Position numbers and translations under genes: made by a program. Source: Coniochaeta sp. PMI_546 (lineage: Eukaryota > Ascomycota > Sordariomycetes > Coniochaetales > Coniochaetaceae). From it: DNA of 64,000 nt. The stretch's first letter is position 1, and the number at the start of each line of letters is the position of its first letter. This document shows positions 11,222 through 21,857 of this stretch, piece after piece. Below the pieces are notes generated by a model that did no database searches, was not told where the DNA came from, and saw only the letters and a list, made by a program, of their open reading frames with translations. The stretch covers positions 1-64,000 of the forward strand of contig MU271147.1 of NCBI GenBank assembly GCA_021432605.1, written 5' to 3'.

Positions 11222-13634
11222 TCAGAGCATGATGTTGGACTCTGCAAGCCAAGTGTCCCATTGTTCCCAAGAAATGGTTGCATAATCATTCCTCTCACCG
11301 TCACAATCTTCAGCGATCATGAAATCATTGTTCAGGCTGACTATATCGCTAGTGGTCTGGCAGTTGTCGAGCCCATTGAGGACCCAGAACGATTCACCGA
11401 GAGTGGCACTGCTGTTGCTCTGCAAATTGTCCGTCGTGTGCATTATTGCAGTGCGTATGTCTGAGACTCTGGAGGTACTGCCTAACTCGGTGTTCCTGGC
11501 GTCTGACCCTATATCCATATCACAGTTGGTTGCCCCGTCTCCTGATACGGTCCTCTTGGATAGACTTATTCTGGAAGGGCGTGAACCCTTGTTCGTGTTT
11601 GCAATCTCTTGTTGTTTGCGAAGCTGCAGTATGTATTCTGGTGTTGGCGAAGCACACAAGCTATTGTTCGGTGATACGAGTGTGGCTGTGCGAGCATCAT
11701 ATGCTTTCAGGCAAAGGATGGCTACGGCGCAGTGGATAGGCTTCCTAGTGTCCATGATCATAGCTTGGTTATGTTCGTAGGTATTGCCTATGAGCTCCCA
11801 AACTTGGTCGGCCTTTATCATCTGCGGTTCGACTCGTAGGGTGTCGAGTATGTGGATGAAAGCGTGCCATTGCATGACAGAGGCTGCCTGCCACGCAAAG
11901 CGCTTGAGCTGTGGATTAGATTGTAACATGTTGTGCTGTTCGAGAAGCTTGATGCATATTTCCCATACCCATTGACGTTCGGCACGTGGTGTCTGACTTA
12001 TGCTTGTCCATCTGCGGGGATGATGTGTCAAAAATTTAACGGTATTGATAGCCGACCTAGCCAGCAGCATCGTCATGAGGTGAAGCGGCTGCGAGGGATC
12101 GCAATAGCGTAGGTACTTGGTTTCGAGATGCCCTTCCATCTCTTTCAAGGCTGCGTCCGAATCCACTTTTTCCTCCGCTGACGACAGGTGCTGTTCCCAA
12201 CCAGCAAAGCATTTTCCTTGGTGGTAGTACTTGGCGACACTTCTGGTAGCGAAGCTGGCTAGCTCATATCTCAAAGCAACAAAGGCAACATCCGTCAACA
12301 TCTCCAGTTCGGGCGGTGTTGCAGTCATGTCTGGGTAAAGCTGATTGTCGTTCACGTTAGACGGCCATTTCGTGCTATCAATGCTGGTATCAAGGTCACG
12401 AAACTTGGAGAGACCACAAAGTTCGGCAGCTTGAGAGTCGTGTGTCTTCAGGAGCCACCAAATTCGTCGCCTCATCTCAGTCTCAAAGGGTGAAAGGCCA
12501 AGCGATGACCCATCACGATCAAGTCCCATGCTCTGTGCGATACGAAGAGCCACGCCTGTCAAGGACCACACGGCGCGTGGCTCGTACGAGTCCCTCACGC
12601 TGATGATATGCAGTACTAATGCCTGGAGAACCAGGAGACTCGTCGTCGACATAAATTTTGCCCGGGACAATGCTCGTTTGGTGGAGGCTATGTATCTCGA
12701 GAGTAAAGTCTTGCGGGACTCGCCGAGGTACTCCCTGCACTCGTCGTCATTGAGCGACATGGCAGCCACGGCGTATACAGCAAACAATAGCGCTTCAAGG
12801 CTTCGTGGTATCGAATCGATTTTGCTGGAAGCTTTCTGTATCAAGGGTCTCATAGTCGGGACATGCACCACTTTGGTTAGAGGGTCGACGTTCTCGATGA
12901 ATGTTTGCCATAATCTATATATATGTTCTGGGGATGGATGGCGGGCCGTAGTGTCGACCTCGGATGGGCCGTGCAGAACATAGTTGCAGTCGTCATCGGG
13001 TGCTTCTTCGACACACGAATCCTCCGTATCACTCTCCAACATATTCTCAGGATCGTAGAGCTAATGAGACTGTCAGCCGGCTTTCTGTATTGGACGCATA
13101 TCTTATGGCAGCCATACCTCTTCCGCCACTCTGGACCATAGGCTGCTAAGGATTAGTTAGCGTATGACTGCGAAACCGTGACGAATCGTCTTCGACGAAC
13201 TTATCGACAAGCATGAATCGGCCTCGACCATGTATCATTTGTGACTTGCTGACCATTCCAGTGAGCCCCCCGCCCTCCGAAGATGGAGTCTCAGATGAGA
13301 TGTGGTTCTGCAGCGTCTTCTCTATTCGAAGCGACCCATGAGTTGAATCAGTGCGAGTCGGCCTGCTTCCGGGGTCAATGCCTTGTTCTTGAAGGAGTGA
13401 TTCGTAGTGCTTGAGCCGTTCGGTCAGATGCTGCACGTGCTCTCTGTCATATCTGCGTCTCTTTTGAGGTGGTCTTGGGGGTTGGAAGACGCATTCAACC
13501 TTGTGATTGACACATGCGCTACATGGCTTTTGACGGTCGCACTTGACTTTTCGCTCAGCGCAGCGAATGCAAGCAGAGGTAGGCCTGGCAGGAACAGTCA
13601 CGGCAGTAGGTCGGCAGACAAATGCAGTCGCCAT
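11222..13634 (-). CDS. Zn(II)2Cys6 transcription factor with fungal-specific regulator domain
   Basis: Proposed exons are 13634-13177, 13142-13118 and 13060-11222, about 773 residues. The N-terminus has the zinc cluster CIRCAERKVKCDRQKPCSAC followed by a basic linker PPQKRRRYD and a short leucine-rich coiled coil (HVQHLTERLKHYESLL). The large last exon carries the fungal_trans domain (LEALLFAVYAVAAMSL, SLTGVALRIAQSMGLDRDG, EMRRRIWWLL). Such proteins bind paired CGG-type sites as nuclear regulators. Oddity: the conserved joint DDSSR-LWSRVAEE-LYDPENM is only in frame if a 34-base intron (13176-13143), a 25-base exon and a 57-base intron are accepted; a frame error near 13150 is the alternative. 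The gene is divergent from the FAD monooxygenase at 14282, its most likely target. The ATG at 13634 precedes the zinc cluster by about 20 residues. Confidence 0.85.
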
Positions 13635-13817
13635 AATGTCAGCGATGGGATTGATCCGCTTAGCGACAATAATAGAATAGAATCTCAAGAGATACGCCCT
13701 CGTTGAAGATAATCGTTTGCATGTCGGAAGTTCCGCTGTCTTGCGACAAAGGGCGGCGACACGAGTTGTTGTTCGGCGGGCGGGCCACAGCTAGCTTCTA
13801 ATTATGTCTGATTGGTG

Positions 13818-14067
13818 GCCCGAGCCAATTTTCGAAGCATCATGGAGCTCAAGTTCGCGTCGTTCGGGTGCCGAGACAATCGGGCCCGAAGACGCCCGAG
13901 CTTAGATGTTAGTAATTATCACCATTAACAACAGACCACCGAAAGCAGAGATGCTGCAGCGCAGCGCCATACCGAGCCGGGGACTAACTCTTGCAAAGCA
14001 CTTGGGCGGGATTTGCGTCAGGGGCCGCCGGGCTGAAGTTGAAATCCGGCCGAGCATAATGCCCGAG
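13818..14067. promoter_or_regulatory. Candidate regulator sites: repeated GCCCGAG and a palindrome in a divergent promoter
   Basis: Between the divergent regulator (starts 13634, minus) and monooxygenase (starts 14282, plus), the heptamer GCCCGAG occurs at about 13818, 13894 and 14061. A perfect 10-bp palindrome TCGGGCCCGA lies at about 13880-13889, with a further TTCGGGTG at 13863. Zn2Cys6 proteins commonly bind inverted or repeated CGG-containing half sites, so these are reasonable operator candidates. Binding is inference only. Confidence 0.4.
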
Positions 14068-14281
14068 GGATACAAATGACTGATTAGGGAGACAAGGACA
14101 CGTGAACCGGTAGCAACTCTGCCCATGCCCATTCCTGGACATTTTGTATTGCAGCGCTGACGATGATGGGCAGACAAATTGATTTATAAAGACTCTGGAG
14201 CTGCCCAGATCGACTGCTTGTCAGATTATTCTCATTTAACATTCGGTCGCCCTACTTCTCCCTCGTTCAACTTCACACAAA

Positions 14282-15471
14282 ATGACACTACCAACAATCG
14301 CCATAATCGGTGCCGGGCCATGTGGTCTGACCCTTGCTCGTCTCTTAGATATCAAAGGCATCGACTACGTTGTCTATGAGCGCGACGAAGCTCCAGAGTC
14401 CACGAACATCGGAGGCAGTCTAGACATCCATCGGGAGACAGGCCAGCTTGCGCTTCAGGAATGTGGACTGTTTGACATATTCAAACAAAGGGCACGATAC
14501 GAAGACACAGTGTTTACGATTGCTGATAAGACCGGGGAGAGACTCCTTGAGCTTGGGCAAGGTCGCGATGCCCCCGAGATCGATCGCACCGAGCTACGAC
14601 GAATTCTCCTCGACTCTATACCACGAGACAAGATCAAGTGGGGGCATGCCTTGAAGAGTGCGACAACTGGTAGTGCCCAAAGCCCCGTCCTGCACTTTAC
14701 CAATGGCGTTGTGTTGTCTGGATTCAAGCTTGTTGTCGGAGCCGATGGTGCGTGGAGCAAAGTACGGTCTCTAGTACGTCCTGAAACATCCACATCTCGG
14801 AAATCTATTACGAAATTGTTGATCTTGTTATCTAGATTACGCGAGCCATGCCTCAGTACACTGGGAAGAGCTTTATTGTATCGACAATCGGTCACTCGAG
14901 CCCTTCGTATGAAATGACGGCGAGAAAGGTCAAGGCAGGCAGTTCTCTGTCCATCGGCTCCGGGAAGTATATCATGATTCAGCGACAAGGTGATGGATCA
15001 TATCGAGTTGCGTTTGGGCTGCAAGTCCCAGAGGCCTTTTTTCGCCGTGGTTCCATGGATTTTCAGGATAGTGAGGCTATACGTGCACTGCTGCTTTCTC
15101 AGTTCTATGCAGACTGGTCCGACGAATACAAGGACCTTGTACGACACTCGACCGACTTCTGTGGCTGGCCACTTTACAGCCTAATGCCTGAGGACATGAG
15201 CTGGAAGTCGGTACCGGGTGCGACTGTAGCCGGAGATGCTGCCCATCTTGCATACCCTGGCGGGGAAGGAGTGAACATCGCGATGATTGATGCGTTCAAG
15301 CTGGCTTCCAAGATTGTGGAGCATGGTATTGATGATACATTTCGCGCTGTCCAGGAATATGAGACGGACATGTTCCCCCGTGCTATTGGGGCTATTGCTG
15401 AGAGCAAGGCCATGGAGAGTGTTATGTACAGCGATGGTCCGGAAGCCTTTGTGCATCTTGTGTGCTCCTAA
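14282..15471 (+). CDS. FAD-dependent monooxygenase, TetX/salicylate-hydroxylase-like
   Basis: Two exons, 14282-14773 and 14836-15471, are joined by a 62-base GTACGT...TAG intron, giving 375 residues. It is a class A flavoprotein monooxygenase of usual length. The Rossmann motif GAGPCG lies at residues 10-15, a GADGAWSKVR block (DG motif) near residue 155, and GDAAHLAYPGGEGVNIAM (GD motif, FAD ribityl contact) in the C-terminal third. The family hydroxylates aromatic or polyketide-like substrates with NAD(P)H and O2; the closest pattern is TetX-like, so detoxification or natural-product tailoring are both possible. No signal peptide is seen, so it is probably cytosolic. It shares a divergent promoter with the Zn2Cys6 regulator at 11222-13634. 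The substrate cannot be told from sequence. Confidence 0.88.
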
Positions 15472-16625
15472 AGCCATGTCAGCAATGTATTCAACTATTA
15501 GCACTTGGCGACAATAACTGTTGCATGATACAGATTTCAGATTAGTTAGCTTCAAACTGCCCTTTCACGTATGAAGCCGTCTGTTAAGTGTTTTTGTTGC
15601 CAGATGAAACTACGGCTTCGCCTCCGGATGACTTTGAACGAGTTCGAGACGAAATCGCATGTCTGACTTAGCACATTATAGTAGCCTTCTAGATTTGTAT
15701 GTTTCTCTACATGATGATATGGGGTATAGCGTGTTAGAAATGCGCGGTATTACCAGGAGGCAGGAGTTCATTATGCAGAGGTGTCATAGATAAGCGAGTG
15801 TCTGTGTGGGCATCTTAAAAACAAAGTCAAGATCTGCCTGCTATTGCACATTTACATGTCCTTGGAATGATATGGAGTCTATTGTTTCAAGGAACCTTAA
15901 ATGGGAAGGTCTCGTTATGCTTTATTTGAGCGCGTTATCATTTGGACCTAGACCTCGTGTTGACGATTAAGGACATTGTGCTGCTGGAAGACAACGGCTC
16001 TCGATGGAGAGTAAGCAAGCGTAACGACGCTTAAGCTAGGTCGTCGATATTATAGAACCTTGAGATAGCAGTACCCAGCAATTAACCTTAGTACTGGTAT
16101 AGAGCGTTAGGCCAAATTACCCCGAGGCAGCAGAATACAGCAGTTATACACACTTTACGAAATCCCTCTAGGTTTTACTAATAGTATGATTCGCTTCGCT
16201 CATCGACGAACCTGTAAGCATCTTTCGATAACGCTTGACTTCACGGGTTCTTACGGTCTTGATGTGTGACGCTGACTCACTTCACGAAATGGACCAAGGA
16301 ATGCTGTTGCCGCCGACAAATCGACGCGTACAGACCCGCCGGAAAGTGTTTTCTAGAGAAGCCGTTCTATCCGCCTGCATGGCTGAGTCAGGGTGATGCA
16401 GCATTATCAGAAATGCCAATCGCTAGACCTATGTACGAGACTCAAAGGGGCCCTGAGTCTTGAAATCGAAGTCGGTTTCAACATAAATACCTGAAGAGAG
16501 TGGCGTGGTCTCAACAGAAGCCTGATGCGCTTGAAGCAAGTCTCTGAAACTGACCTGCGATTATCCTCTCGACAACACCTAAATCTATTCATTCTCCTGA
16601 TATACCAGGAAACCTAGGCAGGAAG
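15472..16625. other. Intergenic region, no gene recognised
   Basis: No frame with a domain or splice structure was found. The sequence is mildly AT-rich, holding the 3' end of the monooxygenase and the promoter of the oxidoreductase at 16626. Short frames near 16266-16592 are not convincing genes. Confidence 0.5.
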
Positions 16626-18029
16626 ATGTCTAATCCGGAGCACTTTGATTGTGTTATCATCGGAAGCGGTGAGGCCGGGAAATACACAGCTTGGACGCTC
16701 GGGTCTAAGCACGGCAAGAAATGCGCCGTTATCGAGCGCAAGTATCTCGGTGGTGCCTGCCCCAACATCGCCTGTCTGCCTTCAAAGAACTTTATTCATT
16801 CGGCCAGCGTTGCACACGACTTTCGTCAGGCTGCCTCTTACGGCTTGGGGTCATTTGTTTCTCATCTCTCTAATGCAGATGATATCGGGGTCGAAATGGC
16901 AGCTCCTGAGCGTCGCAAGGTTGCCATGGTGAATGGGCTGACGGATTTACACCTGGAGAATTTCAAGAAAGCAAATTCAGAAATAATCCACGGTGAGGGG
17001 AAATTTGTCGGTCCTAAAATAGTTGAAGTGGCTGGCCGCCTGTTGACCGGAGATACAATTATTGTGAATACCGGCACCTGGGCCTTTGTTGACTCCACGA
17101 TTCCCGGCTTATTGGAGTCCAAGCCCTTGACGCATGTTGAGATCCTAGATCTCGAGGTGTTACCACCGCACCTCATCATTCTCGGAGGTGGCTATGTCGG
17201 CTTGGAATTCGCACAGGCATATCGGAGATTCGGCTCACACGTTACAGTAATTGAGAAGCATGATCGCGTCTTAGGAAATGAGGACAAGGATATCGTCGAT
17301 GCGCTTGTCGACATCATTGTCGGCGAAGGGGTTCGTATCATTACGTCTGCAAAGGTCGACCAAGTCACCGGTGTCTCCGGTGACAGCTTGGAGGTAGTCA
17401 TCAATGTGGCAGGAAGGATATCAAAGATCACGGGATCGCATATCCTAGCGGCTACCGGGCGGGTGCCAAACACCGAAAACATGGGCTTGGAGGAGGCGGG
17501 TATCAAACTGACTCGATCTAAACATGTACAGGTCGATGAAGCGTTGAGAACTACTGTCGACGGTGTCTTCGCGGTAGGCGACTGTGCTGGGAGTCCTTAC
17601 TTCACACACATTAGCTTCGATGATTTCCGCGTTGTGCTTTCCAGCATCACAGGCTCTCCACGACCGGGCGGGACAACAAATCGGCAAGTCCCTTCGGTGT
17701 TATTCACGTCCCACGAGTTAGCACACGTCGGTCTGCGAGAGCATGAGGCTCAAGAGCGGGGCATCAAATATCGTCTTGGGAAAGTGCCCATGGCAGCATT
17801 CCTTCGCACTAGAACACGAGGCGATAGCCGCGGTTTTGCGAAACTCCTTGTCGAAGCGGAATCTGAGAAGATTGTAGGGTTCACGGCCCTGGGCCTTTCC
17901 GCTGGCGAACTGTTACCTGTTGTTCAGCTCGCGATGAAACTCGGGATTTCTTACAAGGAGCTCTCGAATTTAGTCATTGTCCACCCAACTATGAGTGAAG
18001 GATTGATTACGCTGTTCAATTCTCTCTAG
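16626..18029 (+). CDS. Pyridine nucleotide-disulphide oxidoreductase, mercuric-reductase/lipoamide-dehydrogenase type
   Basis: One uninterrupted frame encodes 467 residues, the usual length for class I disulphide oxidoreductases. Visible parts are the FAD motif GSGEAG (residues 13-18), the redox-active cysteine pair in GGACPNIACLPSKN (Cys45 and Cys50), a second Rossmann motif GGGYVGLEFA for NAD(P)H, the FAD-binding VDGVFAVGDCAG, and the C-terminal dimer motif HPTMSEG that supplies the active-site histidine. It lacks the N-terminal metal-binding domain of many MerA proteins and has no mitochondrial leader, so it is probably a cytosolic reductase of unknown disulphide or quinone-like substrate. 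It is intronless while the genes around it are spliced, and its best-known relatives are bacterial, so transfer from bacteria is possible but not shown. It follows the FAD monooxygenase on the same strand. Confidence 0.88.
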   Translation: MSNPEHFDCVIIGSGEAGKYTAWTLGSKHGKKCAVIERKYLGGACPNIACLPSKNFIHSASVAHDFRQAASYGLGSFVSHLSNADDIGVEMAAPERRKVAMVNGLTDLHLENFKKANSEIIHGEGKFVGPKIVEVAGRLLTGDTIIVNTGTWAFVDSTIPGLLESKPLTHVEILDLEVLPPHLIILGGGYVGLEFAQAYRRFGSHVTVIEKHDRVLGNEDKDIVDALVDIIVGEGVRIITSAKVDQVTGVSGDSLEVVINVAGRISKITGSHILAATGRVPNTENMGLEEAGIKLTRSKHVQVDEALRTTVDGVFAVGDCAGSPYFTHISFDDFRVVLSSITGSPRPGGTTNRQVPSVLFTSHELAHVGLREHEAQERGIKYRLGKVPMAAFLRTRTRGDSRGFAKLLVEAESEKIVGFTALGLSAGELLPVVQLAMKLGISYKELSNLVIVHPTMSEGLITLFNSL

Positions 18030-18612
18030 TATGGGTATATTACCTCCCAGTTTCCGTCTGGATCTGAGATTCTTGCAAAATCACTGATCATAAAATTCAC
18101 GCGTCAAAGTTTGAGGGTTGCATGTGACACTTAATCCAATGACCTGTAGCTGGGCTCCTTGTCCCCTCGGCGTCACGGAGACCGCAGCTAAGAATCCGGT
18201 CTAGGCGACGGTAGCTTCCTCCAAAACTCACCCTGTCCATAATCTCTGCAAGGCGTATGCTCAGACGTGCACCTCGTGGCTCAACACGACTTATTTAACT
18301 CGGCAGCGTAACATATTTTGCCTATCCAATCTCATTCCTATGAAGTTTTTAGCAAGGGGTTCTCATGTTTGTCTGCTGCGACTAAGCGTTGTTAGAACAT
18401 CGAAGATCGAATATAACAGGGAGTTAGACGCCATCCATCATAGGTCACCATGGTGCGCGTCCTTGTGGCCCAAAGCAACGTAATCAATGTAGCCTAAATA
18501 GGATCTATATTGTGCATTTAGGCACGTTCTACCATTTATACTCGTTAAAACCCTCCCGACCATCATCGCTTTCCGTAAATCGTTGTCTTCGAACATCAAT
18601 AACCTCGCACTT
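18030..18612. other. Intergenic region, no gene recognised
   Basis: This is the 3' region of the oxidoreductase and promoter of the small secreted protein at 18613. No coding signal was recognised. Confidence 0.5.
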
Positions 18613-19127
18613 ATGCTAGCGATGCCCTCGGTCTCGTATTTGGCCATGCTGGCAGCCATTGCCACCTTGAAAAGTGCATCCTTCGTCGCTTCTGCACTTC
18701 CCGAAAACTACGGCTATTGGGATGTGAACGTCACCAGTGGTAATGCCGCGTCCGGGTACCGCTGGGGAGACATCTACGCCGACTATTCAGAGACAGCAGG
18801 GAAGATAAGCCACAGTAGCTGGCAATACAGCCCGGTCTATAGAAATATCACAATCACGTGTGACAACCCTGAATTTGGCAGCAGTCAGGTAGATTACACG
18901 GGGAACCAACGTATGTGTACCCGCTCGTTTCGGGGTCAAGTCGTTAACATGTCGTCGATATAGCTATCCACGTCTGGCAGAACGTCACCTTCAATGACGC
19001 CGTTGTTAGAATAGCTGGGTCCGGAGTAGTGTCAATGAAGTGCGGCCTCGGTGCGGCTGGACGTGCATGCGCAGGAGCAACGCGTATCACAGCCATGGCT
19101 GTTAGTGACCTGGATGACGGCCCTTAG
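18613..19127 (+). CDS. Small secreted protein of unknown function
   Basis: Two exons, 18613-18910 and 18964-19127, are joined by a 53-base intron (GTATGT...TAG) and encode about 153 residues. The N-terminus MLAMPSVSYLAMLAAIATLK ending in ASFVASA looks like a signal peptide, with cleavage before LPENYGYWDV. The mature part has few cysteines (ITCDNP, RMC/MKCG and GRACAG regions depending on splicing), several N-glycosylation sequons (NVT, NIT, QNVTFND) and many aromatics in the first half. No family was recognised. An alternative start nine bases downstream is possible. Unspliced reading would stop inside the intron, which supports the splice. It lies tail to tail with the GH62 enzyme and is best described as a candidate secreted or effector-like protein. 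Confidence 0.65.
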
Positions 19128-19346
19128 ACTATGCGTTATCACGTAATGCGCCTTGTGTTTTCTATAACTCATAGTATCAAGTGGCATTTCGGACATACTT
19201 TTCTGTGAAGGTCCTCAGTCATCATTGTGAAGCTATAACCTGCTAAAGCTCTCGACTCTATGCTGTGGCGTCAGAGACGGCTCTTAGCCCAAACTGTAAA
19301 GCGCCATGGCCACACTATGAGACTGCACAGTCGTTATTTTCCGGTT

Positions 19347-20336
19347 CTAGCGCTGCAGTGTTAACAGTGCGGGTCGGTATGGTAGCAGGCCGTAGTCGCT
19401 ACTGGAGCCTGGAGTGCGTCCTTGGTAAAGCATCTGGAGGTTGCACGGATCGACTGGCATTGTCTGATCAGGATTGCTGCGCACCAGGTCGCCATGGCTG
19501 ATATCGTTGGTCCAAGTAACTCCAGTATTAGCTTTTCCCGCGAAAGGCTGGCTTTCGCTGACTGCCTGTGGTGCCCATGTGCCGCTAAGGCTGGTGGTGG
19601 TAAAGGAGCGGAAGTATCGCCCATTTGATCCTATCGCCTCCACAATCATCAGATATTTGTTTTGTCCCTGTATAGTGTACACCTGAACTGCCTCGAACAA
19701 GTTGTTGGTCGTGTCACTCATTACCACTGTTGAAGATGTACCAAAGCTCCCAGGGAAGTTTCCTATGGCCATGCTCGCCCGGTAAATCTTGCCATTGTCT
19801 CCCGCGAAGAACAGATACATGGTCGTGTTATCGCCGATAACTGTCTGATCAATACACCCCGTACTGGAGCCGGAAATGGTCCCAGAGAATAATGTCTGCG
19901 CTGACGACCAGCCGTTCTCGTCTGTGGGGTTGTTTGATGTCCGGTAGGAGAATGAGGTCGGACCCCACTGATACGCGAGCACCCATATGCTCTTAGGGGT
20001 GAAATAAAACAGTGTAGGTGCCACGGCGGCCGAGCTCATTGCGTTCTGGCTCACGGCGGCCATGTCAGACCAGTTTGAGAAGAGCCCGAATCTCATCGAT
20101 CCCCATGTCGATCCCGTATTGTGAGTTGTTGCATACACGAGATACTGGCCGTTATATGGGACACTGGTGAAGTCTTTGAGCGACACCCATCCCGCCTTCG
20201 GATTTGTAAGGGCACCAGTCGACGTCCAGTGGTAGACAGATGGTAGAGCGCATATCGCCTGCGCAGAAACGAACTTTACGGAGATCAACAGCAAAAGCGC
20301 TGCTGACATTCTATTGACATAGTCCCTCATAAGCAT
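19347..20336 (-). CDS. GH62 alpha-L-arabinofuranosidase, secreted
   Basis: An intronless frame encodes 329 residues. A signal peptide ([17 protein letters not shown]) precedes a single GH62 catalytic domain. Family marks are [16 protein letters not shown] at the start of the mature protein, [50 protein letters not shown], and the end [18 protein letters not shown]62 enzymes are five-bladed beta-propellers that release arabinose from arabinoxylan side chains outside the cell. No carbohydrate-binding module is attached. The start may be at 20336 or at the second methionine (20330). Together with Cip1 at 23212 and the GH7 enzyme at 25966 it forms a biomass-degradation block. The match to the family is strong over the whole length. 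Confidence 0.93.
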   Translation of the reverse strand: MLMRDYVNRMSAALLLLISVKFVSAQAICALPSVYHWTSTGALTNPKAGWVSLKDFTSVPYNGQYLVYATTHNTGSTWGSMRFGLFSNWSDMAAVSQNAMSSAAVAPTLFYFTPKSIWVLAYQWGPTSFSYRTSNNPTDENGWSSAQTLFSGTISGSSTGCIDQTVIGDNTTMYLFFAGDNGKIYRASMAIGNFPGSFGTSSTVVMSDTTNNLFEAVQVYTIQGQNKYLMIVEAIGSNGRYFRSFTTTSLSGTWAPQAVSESQPFAGKANTGVTWTNDISHGDLVRSNPDQTMPVDPCNLQMLYQGRTPGSSSDYGLLPYRPALLTLQR

Positions 20337-21349
20337 ATTGAAATAGTCTATCGTGAATCAATGCTTAGAAGAGGCATTGTCGAACACCTACCTTAGGTTA
20401 CACATCTAAAAGAAAGGACATATAGTTCTTTAAATAGTGCCTATTCTGCCTTTATCGCATCGAGCTGAATATGACTGATGCTCTAAGGCTCAAGGAGAAC
20501 ATATCCGCGATGCAAGATATGCGCACCAGTCGCAATCATACTGGTCTTTAAAACACCGAAACTCGTTGTCGTCCGCGGCGAAATGCCACGCGCTCAGGCG
20601 CTCCAGTAACACGTCAGACTCTAGATTGCACAATATACCCGTCCTGTCGGGTAAAACACGTTTGGTAGCAAACGGCACAGGTGGCCCCGGAATTGGAGAC
20701 GGTAGCGATGCAAGAGAAAATCTATCCGCCACCAGGGCGTGGCGGATTTCTCAATTAGACCTTGGATGACGGATGTGAGAAAAAGAAGGATTAGGACAAG
20801 TATCTCCATGACTTCGATATAACTGTGCCTTGAAGTCATCGACAGAGCAGAATTGGCGAAGCGGAATCCGAGTTGAGTGGGCGTCGACACATACTCGAGT
20901 ATTACTTCTGAGCAAAGTTTCACGTCCGCACTACCAAGGCTGCCCTGGGCAGATGTACATAAAGGAGCTAGAAATGATGACCCCATATGAGATAGAAGTC
21001 CCGAATTTGGGCTGTAAAAATGTACCCAGTGACTAGAGGTAAGCAGGCAACGTGAGATGATCGGAGTCGGCAAGTTTCCCCTTCAAACAATTCTTTGCCA
21101 GCGTAGAAGGCGATCTATGGCAGAGACAAGTTGGCGAGACCAACCCGGAGACGTCTTTAGTAGTCTCTGAAGCTCAGCAAATGGTCATGGAGTGCGCATG
21201 AGCAACATTACATTCCTCTAATGCAGCGAGCCTGAGCCCTATGGTTCCATGGGTCATGGAGCCGCATCAATCGTGTCATTCCATCTATCCCGTGGCATTT
21301 CCTCCCGCCGTCAATCATGTCATCAAGACCCATAAGCCCAGGCGCTCGT
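20337..21349. other. Upstream region of GH62 with a possible broken small secreted gene
   Basis: The promoter of the GH62 gene lies at its left end. On the minus strand, about 20809-20490 shows a hydrophobic leader MEILVLILLFLTSVIQG and, in another frame, a cysteine-containing tail (GILCNLESD, FRCFKDQYDCDWCAY). The two do not join through any visible intron, so this is either a broken small secreted gene or chance. Nothing else was recognised. Confidence 0.35.
20724..20747. repeat. Perfect 9-bp inverted repeat (hairpin)
   Basis: ATCCGCCAC and GTGGCGGAT are exact reverse complements separated by the six bases CAGGGC. The outer flanks GAGAAAA and TTCTC extend the pairing imperfectly. It lies inside the possible secreted-peptide remnant between GH62 and the Rtc3-like gene. 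Confidence 0.7.
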
Positions 21350-21857
21350 CTACTGGTGAGCACCTCCCTGGTTACCAATCCCGCTTGTCCAGCCACCATT
21401 GGCATCGTTCCGGTTGCCATTGCGCTCTACCATCTGTAGGAAAGCAGTTAATTAGCCCAGCCCATTGTGGTCCAAATGCATAGTATATGGCACGCCAACC
21501 AGGCTGCTACACTTACATGACCTTCGGTGAGGGTGCCCTGGCGCAAAATTTTCTCGATAACTTCGACATCCACGTGGGTACCGAACTCGTTGTCAAGGTC
21601 GGCATTTGATGCAGCATCATACAGTCCCTGATTCCCGTGCCTGCTTGTGGGTCAGCCGAAGGACCTCAAAACAGTAACGAAGCACCAACATACTTGTGTG
21701 TGCAGAAAACCTTGAAGGTATTGACTACCTGGGCAAGAGGAATTGTCGAGTCGGTCAACCACTTCTTGAAGTCCTCGACGCTGTCCAGGAAGACGAAGAA
21801 GTCGTCATTCTTGCCCTTGTAGTGGACCCTTGTCATTTGTGCGCCGCCACGAGCCAT
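21350..21857 (-). CDS. RTC3: Rtc3-like protein, SBDS N-terminal-domain family
   Basis: Three exons, 21857-21694, 21640-21517 and 21433-21350, encode about 123 residues, close to yeast Rtc3 (111). Exon 1 gives MTRVHYKGKNDDFFVFLDSV, the hallmark start of the single-domain SBDS-like family. Exon 2 gives HGNQGLYDAASNADLDNEFG and VIEKILRQGTLTEG, the conserved end of the domain. Exon 3 is a Gly/Asn-rich tail (NDANGGWTSGIGNQGG). Introns have GTATGT and GTAAGT donors and CAG acceptors. The yeast homologue has been tied to RNA metabolism and stress, and the shared fold is that of the ribosome-maturation factor SBDS/Sdo1. The protein is probably soluble. It is a conserved gene lying inside the secreted-enzyme block. 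Confidence 0.87.
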
